From Vibrio cyclitrophicus (GTDB lineage: Bacteria > Pseudomonadota > Gammaproteobacteria > Enterobacterales > Vibrionaceae): DNA of 64,000 nucleotides. The notes below the pieces were generated by a model, which did no database searches, was not told where the DNA came from, and saw only the letters and a list, made by a program, of their open reading frames with translations. Below are positions 8,756 to 17,549 of this stretch, one piece after another (positions within the stretch are counted from its first letter, which is position 1; each line of letters begins with the position of its first letter). The stretch covers positions 1,302,001-1,366,000 of the forward strand of contig CP065366.1 in assembly GCA_023206055.1 (NCBI GenBank), given 5' to 3'. Made by a program: the position numbers and the translations under genes.

Positions 8756-9652
8756 ATGGAAGCTTCAAGATATAAACGCATTTTATCGAGAGCAAATCTG
8801 TCGAGGATTGGTTTGGTGGGAACCGTCCTGATGCTCGAAGGATGTAACTCCGCATTGCTCGACCCAAAAGGTAGCGTTGGCGTTCAGGAAAAGGAGCTGA
8901 TTATTACTGCTCTGTTGCTGATGCTGATTGTCGTCATCCCCGTGATCCTGATGACCATCTACTTTGCTTATAGATACCGTGAAAGCAACACCACAGAAGA
9001 GTATGCACCTGACTGGGCGCACTCAACCAAGATTGAAATAGTGGTATGGACGATTCCAATCATCATTATTGCGATTCTGGCCACCATCACTTGGCGAACA
9101 ACACACGAACTAGAGCCTTCCAAGCCTCTGGAGAGTGACGTTAAGCCTATGGTGATCGAAGTGGTCTCTCTGGACTGGAAGTGGCTGTTCATCTATCCGG
9201 AGCAAAACATTGCGACGGTTAACTATGTTGCGTTCCCGAAAGATGTACCGGTGACGTTTAAGCTAACTTCAGACAACATCATGAACGCGTTCTTTATCCC
9301 GCGTCTTGGCTCGCAGATCTACGCGATGCCGGGAATGGTGACCAAGCTGAATTTGATCGCGAACCACGAAGGTGACTTCAAAGGTTTTGCATCGAACTAC
9401 AGTGGTAAAGGGTTCTCTCAAATGAAATTCACCGCATCAGCCATGCCTGATCAAGTGGCGTTTCTAAACTGGGTGGAAAAAGTGAAAGCTAGCCCAGACC
9501 GTATTGAAGACTGGGAGCAATTCCGTTCATTGGCTGCGCCAAGTGTTGCTGAACCTGTGACTTTTTTCTCCAGTATCCCACCATTTTTATTCACTGATGT
9601 CGTGACCCAGCACCCTGGTTCAATGAACTGTTTGCCGGAAACCCAAGGATAA
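8756..9652 (+). CDS. cyoA: Cytochrome bo3 ubiquinol oxidase subunit II
   Basis: 298 residues. A lipoprotein signal ends LEGC (Cys30), two membrane helices follow (~46-70, ~92-112), then a cupredoxin-like periplasmic domain with VVSLDWKWLFIYPEQ and NAFFIPRLGSQIYAMPGM. The copper ligands of cytochrome c oxidase CuA are absent, as expected for a quinol oxidase. A COX_ARM-type tail follows. It is the first gene of cyoABCDE; cyoB begins 5 bp downstream. The complex oxidises ubiquinol, reduces oxygen to water and pumps protons at high oxygen. Confidence 0.95.
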   Translation: MEASRYKRILSRANLSRIGLVGTVLMLEGCNSALLDPKGSVGVQEKELIITALLLMLIVVIPVILMTIYFAYRYRESNTTEEYAPDWAHSTKIEIVVWTIPIIIIAILATITWRTTHELEPSKPLESDVKPMVIEVVSLDWKWLFIYPEQNIATVNYVAFPKDVPVTFKLTSDNIMNAFFIPRLGSQIYAMPGMVTKLNLIANHEGDFKGFASNYSGKGFSQMKFTASAMPDQVAFLNWVEKVKASPDRIEDWEQFRSLAAPSVAEPVTFFSSIPPFLFTDVVTQHPGSMNCLPETQG

Positions 9653-9657
9653 TCGTC

Positions 9658-11733
9658 ATGTTTGGAAGATTAACTCTAGACTCAATTCCCTACCACGAAC
9701 CCATTATTTTGTTCACGTTAATCATGATCGCTTTAGTGGGTGGTTTAGTGGTGTATGCGGTAACAAAAGCCGGTAAGTGGCAATACCTTTGGAATGAATG
9801 GTTTACTTCTGTAGACCACAAAAAATTGGGCTTCATGTACATTGCGGTCGCGATGGTGATGTTAGTTCGTGGCTTTGCCGATGCCGTCATGATGCGTAGT
9901 CAGCAATTGCTTTCTGCAGCGGGTGAGACAGGCTATTTACCGCCACATCACTATGACCAGATCTTCACGGCTCACGGCGTGATCATGATTTTCTTCGTCG
10001 CGATGCCTTTGGTTATCGGTTTGATGAACATCATTGTGCCACTGCAAATTGGTGCTCGTGATGTTGCGTTCCCTTACCTCAATAACCTGAGCTTCTGGCT
10101 GTTTGTAGTGGGTATCATCCTAACCAACATGTCACTGGGTTTAGGTGAATTTGGCCGTACGGGTTGGTTGGCGTATCCGCCATTGTCTGGTATTGAGGCA
10201 AGTCCGGGAGTCGGGGTCGATTATTGGATATGGGCGCTGCAAATATCCGGTGTGGGTACCACGTTAACGGGTGTGAACTTCTTCGCGACTATTTTGCGCA
10301 TGCGTACTCCGTCTATGCCAATGATGAAGATGCCAGTATTCACGTGGGCGTCTCTGTGTGCCAACATCCTGATCATCATCTCTTTCCCAATCCTAACGGT
10401 CACCATCGCGTTACTGACTTTGGATAGATACATCGGCACGCACTTTTTCACCAACGATCTTGGTGGCAACGTGATGATGTATGTGAACCTAATTTGGGCA
10501 TGGGGACATCCTGAGGTGTACATCCTAATTTTGCCTATCTTCGGTGTGTTCTCTGAAGTGACTGCAACCTTCTCTCGCAAAAAACTGTTTGGTTATACCT
10601 CACTGGTATGGGCAACGGTGGCTATCACTATTTTAGCGTTTGTGGTTTGGCTGCATCACTTCTTCACCATGGGTTCTGGCGCCAATGTGAATGCCTTCTT
10701 TGGCATCGCGACCATGATTATCTCTATCCCAACCGGGGTTAAGATCTTCAACTGGCTGTTCACCATGTACAAAGGACGCATCCGCTTTACCACGCCAATG
10801 ATGTGGACAGTGGGCTTCCTAATCACCTTTACCGTTGGTGGTATGACGGGCGTATTGATGGCAGTACCGGGCGCAGATTTCATTCTGCATAACTCAGTAT
10901 TCCTGATTGCTCACTTCCACAACGTAATCATCGGTGGTGTTGTCTTCGGTTGTTTTGCTGCGATTGGTTACTGGTTCCCGAAAGCGACCGGTTTCACTCT
11001 GAACGAGCTTTGGGGCAAACGCGCATTCTACTGCTGGATCATCGGTTTCTTGATGGCGTTCTTGCCGCTTTACGCTCTGGGCTTTATGGGCATGACGCGT
11101 CGTTTGAGCCAAGACATCAACCCTGAGTTCTTCCCTTTACTGGCGGTTGCGGCTGCTGGTACCGGCGTAATTGCGATGGGTGTGGTGTGTCAGTTCGTTC
11201 AGATTTATGTGAGTGTTCGTGACCGCGACCAAAACCGAGATCTAACCGGTGACCCATGGGGTGGACGTACATTCGAATGGGCAACGTCTTCACCACCGCC
11301 GTTCTATAACTTTGCAAAACTGCCTAAGGGCGATGAGATCGATTCGTTCTGGTATCAAAAGCAAAGTGGTGAGTTTGACCCAACTCAGGAAGAAGAATAC
11401 GAACGTATTCACATGCCGAAGAACACACCGACAGGCATCTATGTTTCTGCATGGGCGTTGGCATTTGGCTTCGCGATGATCTGGTACATCTGGTGGTTAG
11501 CAGCAGCAAGCCTAGTGGGCATCGTGGTGACGTGTATTCAACACAGCTACAACGACGATGTGGACTACTACGTGGAAGTTGAAGAGATCAAAGCGATTGA
11601 AGCGGCTCGACGCGCGCAGCTTGAAGAAGCGAAGAAACAGTCAGTGAAAGGCGACCATTCTGGTCGTGGTAACAGTGCTGACAGTGATAACAACGACAAT
11701 AAAGATGATTTGGAGACGACGTATGCAAGCTAA
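9658..11733 (+). CDS. cyoB: Cytochrome bo3 ubiquinol oxidase subunit I
   Basis: 691 residues with about 15 membrane helices; heme and copper histidines are visible: FTAHGVIMIFF (~residue 105), GHPEVYILILP (~283, with the Tyr cross-link position), the HH pair in WLHHFFTMG, and LIAHFHNVIIGG (~418). This is the catalytic subunit holding heme b, heme o3 and CuB. It is longer than the 663-residue E. coli protein because of a charged C-terminal tail (~residues 645-691), first a K/E/A-rich helix and then an Asp/Asn-rich end. Its last 11 bases overlap the start of cyoC. Confidence 0.96.
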   Translation: MFGRLTLDSIPYHEPIILFTLIMIALVGGLVVYAVTKAGKWQYLWNEWFTSVDHKKLGFMYIAVAMVMLVRGFADAVMMRSQQLLSAAGETGYLPPHHYDQIFTAHGVIMIFFVAMPLVIGLMNIIVPLQIGARDVAFPYLNNLSFWLFVVGIILTNMSLGLGEFGRTGWLAYPPLSGIEASPGVGVDYWIWALQISGVGTTLTGVNFFATILRMRTPSMPMMKMPVFTWASLCANILIIISFPILTVTIALLTLDRYIGTHFFTNDLGGNVMMYVNLIWAWGHPEVYILILPIFGVFSEVTATFSRKKLFGYTSLVWATVAITILAFVVWLHHFFTMGSGANVNAFFGIATMIISIPTGVKIFNWLFTMYKGRIRFTTPMMWTVGFLITFTVGGMTGVLMAVPGADFILHNSVFLIAHFHNVIIGGVVFGCFAAIGYWFPKATGFTLNELWGKRAFYCWIIGFLMAFLPLYALGFMGMTRRLSQDINPEFFPLLAVAAAGTGVIAMGVVCQFVQIYVSVRDRDQNRDLTGDPWGGRTFEWATSSPPPFYNFAKLPKGDEIDSFWYQKQSGEFDPTQEEEYERIHMPKNTPTGIYVSAWALAFGFAMIWYIWWLAAASLVGIVVTCIQHSYNDDVDYYVEVEEIKAIEAARRAQLEEAKKQSVKGDHSGRGNSADSDNNDNKDDLETTYAS

Positions 11734-12340
11734 TACTCCGTCACACACTTATGATCTTGCACACTCGCATGATCATCACCACGAAGCTGCGGGCAATAAG
11801 TTGTTTGGCTTCTGGGTTTACTTGATGAGTGACTGTGTCCTGTTTGCCACGCTTTTCGCGACTTATGCCGTGCTTGAGAGTGGATCTATCGCAGGTCCGA
11901 CAGGCAAAGATATCTTTGAACTGCCGTTCGTGTTTGTCGAAACCATGATGCTGTTGTTCAGTAGTATCACCTTTGGCTTTGGCATGATTGCGATGAAGCG
12001 CAAAGACGTTACCGGACTGAAGCGATGGATAAAAGTCACTTTCGTATTGGGTTTAGCCTTTATCTGTATGGAAGTGTATGAGTTCCATCACTTGATTGCA
12101 GAAGGCTATGGCCCTCAAGAAAGCGCATTCCTTTCTGCGTTCTTTACCTTGGTCGGCACACACGGTTTGCACGTAACGTTTGGTCTGATTTGGATGGCGG
12201 TGGCGTATCACCAGCTTTCAACCAAAGGCTTGAACGACAACATGTCGATGCGTTTCCAGTGCTTAAGCCTGTTCTGGCATTTCCTTGATATCGTTTGGAT
12301 TTGCGTATTTACCATCGTGTACTTAATGGGGGTGATGTAA
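11723..12340 (+). CDS. cyoC: Cytochrome bo3 ubiquinol oxidase subunit III
   Basis: 205 residues, matching the 204 of E. coli CyoC. The ATG at 11723 lies inside the end of cyoB and is preferred to an upstream in-frame start at 11666 because the family N-terminus begins here. A His-rich head (AHSHDHHHEAAG) is followed by five membrane helices, including FWVYLMSDCVLFATLFATYAV and GTHGLHVTFGLIW. It stabilises subunit I; its stop codon overlaps the cyoD start (TAATG), which indicates translational coupling. Confidence 0.94.
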   Translation: MQANTPSHTYDLAHSHDHHHEAAGNKLFGFWVYLMSDCVLFATLFATYAVLESGSIAGPTGKDIFELPFVFVETMMLLFSSITFGFGMIAMKRKDVTGLKRWIKVTFVLGLAFICMEVYEFHHLIAEGYGPQESAFLSAFFTLVGTHGLHVTFGLIWMAVAYHQLSTKGLNDNMSMRFQCLSLFWHFLDIVWICVFTIVYLMGVM

Positions 12341-12651
12341 TGGAACAGCATCTATACAGCGGTGCAACGGATTACGTGAAAGGCTTTATTGCGTCACTGA
12401 TTCTGACCATTATTCCGTTCTACATTGTGTGGTCACATGCGCTACCAAGCACGGAAACTTACGTGATCTTGTTCGGTTGTGCGCTGGTGCAAATCTTTGT
12501 GCACTTTAAGTACTTCTTGCATATGGAAGCGAAATCTTCCGATGGGCGTTGGAACTTAGTGTCACTGATGTTTACTGCCATTGTTGTATTGATTCTTATC
12601 GCTGGCTCGGTATGGATCATCTACAACATGAACGTCAACATGAAGTTGTAG
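12340..12651 (+). CDS. cyoD: Cytochrome bo3 ubiquinol oxidase subunit IV
   Basis: 103 residues with three membrane helices, close to the 109 of E. coli CyoD. The core reads YVILFGCALVQIFVHFKYFLHM, typical of COX4-pro subunits. The start at 12340 is chosen because it shares bases with the cyoC stop; an in-frame start at 12295 would run inside cyoC. It is a small accessory subunit needed for stable assembly around subunit I. Confidence 0.94.
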   Translation: MEQHLYSGATDYVKGFIASLILTIIPFYIVWSHALPSTETYVILFGCALVQIFVHFKYFLHMEAKSSDGRWNLVSLMFTAIVVLILIAGSVWIIYNMNVNMKL

Positions 12652-12658
12652 GCCAGGT

Positions 12659-13531
12659 ATGCTGAAAAAATATTTGTCTATTACCAAACCGGGCATCATT
12701 TTCGGCAACCTGATTTCTGTTGCGGCGGGGTTCTTCCTCGCCGCAAAAACAGAACCAGCCAGTGCGATGTTGTTACTGACGACTTTAGCGGGTGTAGGGC
12801 TGGTGATTGCATCAGGTTGCGTGGTGAACAACATTTTTGATCGAGATATCGACCAGAAAATGAAACGTACCCAGAACCGTGAATTGGTTCAGGGGAATAT
12901 CAACACAGACGTCGCATTTATCTATGCGTTAGTTATGTTGTTGGCAGGCACAGCGTTACTGTTTCAATTTGTTAATCCGATGTCTGCGGTTGTGGTGTTG
13001 CTTGGCTATGTGTTTTACGTCTTTTTCTACACAATGTGGTACAAGCGTAATTCGGTTTACGGCACCTTAGTTGGCAGTATCTCTGGCGCAGTTCCGCCAT
13101 TAGTTGGTTACCTTGGTGTGACGAATTACTTGAGCTTAGAAGCGGTTTTGCTGTTCATCATGTTCTGCTTATGGCAAATGCCACACTCGTATGCGATTGC
13201 GATGTTCCGCATTCAAGATTACCGCGATGCAGGCATTCCTGTTTTACCGGTGAAAGAGGGCGTTGATAAAGCACATCAGCACATGAAAGCTTATGTGGTG
13301 GCGTTTGGTGCGGTTGCTCTGGGGTTATTTTTACTCGGAGAGGCGGGTTATGAATACCTAGCCGTGTCGGCAGCCGTTTGCTTTATGTGGACCAAAGTGA
13401 CGTTCCGTAAGGTTGATTGTCTTAACTACATCCAATGGTCAAAGACAGTCTTCAAGGTCTCTCTGCTGGTGGTGATGAGCATCAGCGGCGTACTTGGACT
13501 GGAACTGATTCCGTTGCCTACGCTTTTTTGA
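12659..13531 (+). CDS. cyoE: Protoheme IX farnesyltransferase (heme O synthase)
   Basis: 290 residues of the UbiA prenyltransferase superfamily with seven to nine membrane helices. The aspartate motif NNIFDRDIDQKM (~57-68) and the second conserved loop around YKRNSVYGTLVGSISGAVPP are present. It adds a farnesyl group to heme B to give heme O for subunit I of the oxidase encoded just upstream. It begins 7 bp after cyoD and closes the operon ahead of a strong hairpin. Confidence 0.95.
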   Translation: MLKKYLSITKPGIIFGNLISVAAGFFLAAKTEPASAMLLLTTLAGVGLVIASGCVVNNIFDRDIDQKMKRTQNRELVQGNINTDVAFIYALVMLLAGTALLFQFVNPMSAVVVLLGYVFYVFFYTMWYKRNSVYGTLVGSISGAVPPLVGYLGVTNYLSLEAVLLFIMFCLWQMPHSYAIAMFRIQDYRDAGIPVLPVKEGVDKAHQHMKAYVVAFGAVALGLFLLGEAGYEYLAVSAAVCFMWTKVTFRKVDCLNYIQWSKTVFKVSLLVVMSISGVLGLELIPLPTLF

Positions 13532-13540
13532 TTTAGTTTT

Positions 13541-13588
13541 GTCGTTGAACCCTCACTGTTTTTAAATCCGAGGGTTCAACGACCTTTT
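13541..13588 (+). terminator. Strong hairpin after cyoE
   Basis: A perfect 14-bp stem (GTCGTTGAACCCTC and its complement, 13541-13554 and 13570-13583) is followed by CTTTT. The T-run is short, but stem strength and position directly after cyoE support a terminator. Confidence 0.7.
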
Positions 13589-13637
13589 ATCTGATTGTCT
13601 GTTTATCTTGTCATCTATATTGCCGTTCAGCTGAGAA

Positions 13638-14129
13638 CTACAGCCCCTCGAAAATATCACTAAACCAATCTTCAAGTTGCTCTCGTTTGTCTTGAGGGCC
13701 ATTGATTACCACTAATCCATTCAGCGTCGCTTGATCCCAAGAGATCGTTCCGTTCGCCAATGCATCGAACACATCGAGCTCTGTAATAAGCAATAAATCG
13801 TTCTCTGTCGGCAAAGTGTCTCTTCCTGAAACGTTCACGCCTTTTTCAATGCTGATTTGGCTGTAGTGGCCTTTAATTGCTTCAAATAAGTTGAACTCAA
13901 TCTTGCTCGGATGTGCCTTTGCGAGGGCTGATTTTATCGCAAACAGTTTGAAATGATCCGGTTTATCTAGGTTTCCGAACTCGTCATCTTGTCGAGCATT
14001 TATGATGTTGCCAAACACTTCGAGTGAGCCCGGTTCAGTCACCAAACTAAACCCGGTTTCTTGGTGTAAGCCGCAAGCGAATACCAGAGAAGAACTGAGT
14101 GAAAGCAATAGAACAAAACGTTTTAGCAT
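13638..14129 (-). CDS. Exported protein of unknown function
   Basis: 163 residues with an N-terminal signal peptide (KRFVLLLSLSSSLVFAC). The sequence could be cut by signal peptidase I after VFA or be lipid-modified at the following Cys; the lipobox VFAC is imperfect. The mature part is acidic and ends with a block on loss or retention of genes of unknown type (GLVVINGPQDKREQLEDWF). I do not recognise a family. It is a single gene on the minus strand between the cyo operon and the alkylsulfatase, and carries no copy of the operator found in the neighbouring cluster. Confidence 0.65.
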   Translation of the reverse strand: MLKRFVLLLSLSSSLVFACGLHQETGFSLVTEPGSLEVFGNIINARQDDEFGNLDKPDHFKLFAIKSALAKAHPSKIEFNLFEAIKGHYSQISIEKGVNVSGRDTLPTENDLLLITELDVFDALANGTISWDQATLNGLVVINGPQDKREQLEDWFSDIFEGL

Positions 14130-14219
14130 GTGTGAACCTTAAACGAAGTAGGGCAGTTTCCTTACCCTAACAATAGACCTAGATCGTTGAGTGAAGGCTG
14201 CGAACTGTACCAATAAATA

Positions 14220-14248
14220 AACGATAAAGGGACCACTATGGGTCCCTT
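14220..14248 (-). terminator. Hairpin downstream of the alkylsulfatase gene
   Basis: The stem AAGGGACC / GGTCCCTT (14227-14234, 14241-14248) has a 6-nt loop. On the minus strand it is followed by TTATCGTTTATT, moderately T-rich, in the right place to end the alkylsulfatase transcript. Confidence 0.6.
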
Positions 14249-14297
14249 AGTTATCGGCTCGCCATCCTTAGCAGGCCTTTAATTGGTGTATATCCAA

Positions 14298-16274
14298 TTA
14301 ACGAACGATAAGCATCAGTTCTTCAGGAGAAAGAGGCTTGTCGAAGTAGCTCATGAAGAGACCGAAGCCCTTGATATCGCCATTCGAGAACTTGAATTCA
14401 CCAGACTGCATGTTCTTACCAATCACTTGCTGAGCATTAGGGCCAGCCATCAGGATTTGGTTCAGCACTTGACGAGAAGTGTTGATTTGAACATCTGCGC
14501 CTTCTACAGCTGTTTCATGAAGCTGTGCAATACCGTTACGAACTTCGATAGTGAATGACTCATTCGTATCAGAGAAGTTGTACGTTAGCGCCATGTTTAC
14601 ATCTAACGTGCTCTCTGCAATTAGAGTCGACGTCATCATGTCGAAGATCTGCTTACTTGGTAGGGCTGTTAGAACGTCTACAGAAGCAAAGCTGATCATG
14701 TTAGAGAAATCGCGAGTACCTTCTAGCTCAGCAGCGGCATTTAATGCCCAGTTACGCCAGTTGATGTTCACTTGGTCTGCAGACCATGCTTTGTAAGCTT
14801 GTGCTTTCAGTGCGCGAGCTTCCATGTCGTCTTTGTTCACCGTGATTGGGTAAGAAAGAATCTCTGCTGCAAATGTGTAGTTTTCTGCTTTGATCGCGGC
14901 TTTCGCTGTGTCGATGATGTTGTCACGACCGCCCATGATTTCTACGAACGCTTTAGCGCGTTGCTCGTAAGCCATTGGCTCTAGCTGCCACGGATCGGCT
15001 TCGAAGAAACCGTTGTAGCCTACGTAAATTTGGCGAACAGCGTGTGCAACAGTACCGTAGTGCTCACCTAACCAAGGGTGGTCAGCAAGGTGTTTAGGTA
15101 GCTTAACAACTTCAACAAGTTCGTCAGGTGTTAGACCCTTGTTCATGTGACGAATCGTTTGGTCGTGTGTGTATTGGATTGCATCACGGTAAGCCGTTAG
15201 TACATCCGCTACCGCTTCTTTGCCTTCAACAGGACGACCATGCGAGTTGATCATGATTTCTGTATCGAATTGACGCATAACGTCGATGCCCTTGAACCAC
15301 ATGCTTGGGTCACGGAATTTCGTACCACGAATCGTGTGTAGGTTCGGGAAGTTTTCGCCTTGTAGAACCTCTGCTGCGTGCAGGATTTTTTGTTCTGGAA
15401 GGTAAACCACGATTTCATCTTTAGTTTCAGATGGCACGTTTACGATCTGCATGTGAACGCCAGAGATTGTGATGTCTAATGTGCCATTTTTTTCAACGAG
15501 CATATTAGGCTCAATGAACGAGATATCACCTTGCATGAAGCGAGGGCCAAGGCCATCGTTTACTGTGCCGTGTTCGCCTTCTTCAACGTGTTTTGCACCT
15601 GTGTAAGAAGTGCGGTGACCAAACAGTGTACCGAGGTTTGAAGACCAGTTAGCCACTGCAGCGGTTAGGCCTTCTTGAGCGATGATTTTCACTTCACCAG
15701 AAGCCACTTGCTCATCTGTTGCCCATGCACGAACACCAGAAATGTGGTCAATGTGGTTGTGCGAGTAGATGATCGCTTTTACTGGTTTGTCTGTGATGGC
15801 GCGGAATTGGTTTTTTACCGATTCGGCCATTTGTACTGATTCGCCTGGATCAACGATGATGATGCCATCGTCACCTTCGATCATGACTGGAGTGTCCAGA
15901 CCGAAGCCGTAACCAAGGTAAATATTGTCATCAACTTTGATGATAGCTTGGTCCATCTTACGACCGTGCTTGGTTAGGATTGGGTGTACGTGATCAGACT
16001 CTTCTGTGAAAGCCAGTGAATCGCCCGTTTTTGAAAGCACTTGGATACGTTCGCCTTTGCCCCAGAACATGTTTGATTCGTGTTCGAATAGAACCTCGCT
16101 TTTGTAGCGCGCATCAAGATCGATGTTTTGGTATTGAGCTGCATTTGCGGTTTGAAGCTCTTGGCCTACCGTTGATGTAGCTTCAACAACAGGCGTTGCT
16201 GATGCAAAGCCAGAAACAAATAGTGCACTTGCGATTGCAACTGGAAGTGCCATTTTTTTGAATGTGTTAGTCAT
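14298..16274 (-). CDS. Secreted SdsA-type alkylsulfatase (metallo-beta-lactamase fold)
   Basis: 658 residues, the usual length of class III linear alkylsulfatases. A signal peptide (residues 1-26, ending FASA) leads to a metallo-beta-lactamase domain with the zinc motif HNHIDH at 172-177, then a helical dimerisation region (~residues 400-520) and a C-terminal SCP2-like domain (~530-658) thought to hold the alkyl chain. The enzyme hydrolyses long primary alkyl sulfates such as dodecyl sulfate to the alcohol and sulfate. It is the last gene before the unrelated exported protein, and carries an ATCGT-N4-ACGAT element 99 bp upstream. In Pseudomonas, sdsA is activated by the LysR protein SdsB; the LysR gene at 21764 may play that role here. 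Confidence 0.9.
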   Translation of the reverse strand: MTNTFKKMALPVAIASALFVSGFASATPVVEATSTVGQELQTANAAQYQNIDLDARYKSEVLFEHESNMFWGKGERIQVLSKTGDSLAFTEESDHVHPILTKHGRKMDQAIIKVDDNIYLGYGFGLDTPVMIEGDDGIIIVDPGESVQMAESVKNQFRAITDKPVKAIIYSHNHIDHISGVRAWATDEQVASGEVKIIAQEGLTAAVANWSSNLGTLFGHRTSYTGAKHVEEGEHGTVNDGLGPRFMQGDISFIEPNMLVEKNGTLDITISGVHMQIVNVPSETKDEIVVYLPEQKILHAAEVLQGENFPNLHTIRGTKFRDPSMWFKGIDVMRQFDTEIMINSHGRPVEGKEAVADVLTAYRDAIQYTHDQTIRHMNKGLTPDELVEVVKLPKHLADHPWLGEHYGTVAHAVRQIYVGYNGFFEADPWQLEPMAYEQRAKAFVEIMGGRDNIIDTAKAAIKAENYTFAAEILSYPITVNKDDMEARALKAQAYKAWSADQVNINWRNWALNAAAELEGTRDFSNMISFASVDVLTALPSKQIFDMMTSTLIAESTLDVNMALTYNFSDTNESFTIEVRNGIAQLHETAVEGADVQINTSRQVLNQILMAGPNAQQVIGKNMQSGEFKFSNGDIKGFGLFMSYFDKPLSPEELMLIVR

Positions 16275-16372
16275 GATAGTGACCTTATATTTGGATACAG
16301 GAATTGGATTTCTTGAGCCAAATAATAGACAGGAGAGGGGGCGCTATCTACGCGCTAATAGGATTTCAATCT

Positions 16373-16386
16373 ATCGTTTTTACGAT
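16373..16386. promoter_or_regulatory. Cluster operator copy A: ATCGT-N4-ACGAT
   Basis: ATCGT TTTT ACGAT, 99 bp upstream of the alkylsulfatase start. With 10 more bases on its left, the 24-base stretch 16363-16386 matches 21703-21726 (upstream of the FadL-like gene) at 23 positions. Confidence 0.65.
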
Positions 16387-16460
16387 GTTTTATTTTGTTA
16401 ATGATTGTATTGACGATTTTAATTGATCTGAATCAATTAGCCAGATGAGCTTGTGACAGA

Positions 16461-16490
16461 TACAAAAATGCCCTGACATTCAGGGCATTT
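16461..16490 (-). terminator. Terminator of the membrane-fusion operon
   Basis: The perfect 10-bp stem AAATGCCCTG / CAGGGCATTT has a 5-nt loop, and the minus strand continues into five T. It follows the end of the gene at 16560. Confidence 0.85.
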
Positions 16491-16559
16491 AATTTGGAAT
16501 TAATGGCTGTTATATAAGTGTTTACCGAGAACCTGAGTACTTACCGAAAACCTAAGCAC

Positions 16560-17549
16560 TTACCAAGCACCTAAGTAAGACTTGTAAGATTGTAGGCGAA
16601 CCGTTGCCGCACCGATTACATCAATAAAGCCCCAGAATGGATGTGGCTTCTCAGCAGAAATCCAAGCTGCGCCAGCTGAACCAATTGGGATATTGAAACC
16701 TTCTGGTTCGATGATCTCAAGTACGATGGTACGACCTAAACCGTTACCGTTTCTTACCACGTGTTGACCGACGCTTTGTGGCCCCTGAAGTGGAGAAATA
16801 CTCGACTCACCCGTACCTGCATTAAAGCTGTGTACTTTTGCTCTGAACACATGCCCTGGGTAGGCATCAACGAAGAACTCTGCGAAGTCTCCTACTTGAA
16901 CATAGCCGTAAGTTTGGTCTGAAATACGCATCTCAAGGAATTTTTTGCTGGTGTTGTAGAGGTGCATGTTACCCATGACAGAACCTTCAGCAATATTCAC
17001 TATCGATACTTGACCATCAAATTCAGCTCTAATGGTTTTCTTCTCTTGCGCCCAATTTACTTTTTGTAGATCGGCTTTTAACGATACAAGTTGAGCGTGC
17101 AGCACTCGAAGGTCTGAGTCGTATTTTTCTACGTCACGCATATTGAAGATTTCAGGTGACGTTTCAGCGCGCTCTAAGTCGCGAGTCATTTGCTTGATCT
17201 CTTCTTCTTTCTGAACAATTGAAGATTCGATCTTTGCTTTGTCTGCGGCAGAATCGATGTCGACGAGTGTGTAAATTACGTCGCCTTCTTTAACCATTTG
17301 GTTGTGCTCAACAAGCACTTTGTCGATCTGCTGACCAAAGATAGGTGACATTACCGCGTGTGGTGCTTTCACTGTGGTTGAGTTGGTTAAATCAACCGGT
17401 GCCCATAAGCGAGAGATAACCGCTAATACCGCAAGGATTGTTACGCCGCCAATGGCAGCCCACGTGTAGTTTTTGAAGTTCTTCTTCAGTGCACCTGTCG
17501 CAAACAGTGACCATACAATTAGGATGTATGGAATCATCATCTCTTTCAT
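16560..17549 (-). CDS. HlyD/EmrA-type membrane-fusion protein
   Basis: 329 residues. Two close hydrophobic segments near the N-terminus (~4-20 and ~28-48) are followed by the first biotinyl/lipoyl half (MSPIFGQQIDKVLVEHNQMVKEGD), a coiled coil (~residues 93-145), the second half (IRAEFDGQVSIVNIAEGSVMG) and a beta-barrel domain. Such adaptors span the periplasm for MFS, ABC or PET-type exporters. No cognate pump is encoded beside it; instead it shares one base with the stop of the membrane-protein gene upstream (TAATG), so the two are made together. The substrate is unknown. Confidence 0.85.
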   Translation of the reverse strand: MKEMMIPYILIVWSLFATGALKKNFKNYTWAAIGGVTILAVLAVISRLWAPVDLTNSTTVKAPHAVMSPIFGQQIDKVLVEHNQMVKEGDVIYTLVDIDSAADKAKIESSIVQKEEEIKQMTRDLERAETSPEIFNMRDVEKYDSDLRVLHAQLVSLKADLQKVNWAQEKKTIRAEFDGQVSIVNIAEGSVMGNMHLYNTSKKFLEMRISDQTYGYVQVGDFAEFFVDAYPGHVFRAKVHSFNAGTGESSISPLQGPQSVGQHVVRNGNGLGRTIVLEIIEPEGFNIPIGSAGAAWISAEKPHPFWGFIDVIGAATVRLQSYKSYLGAW

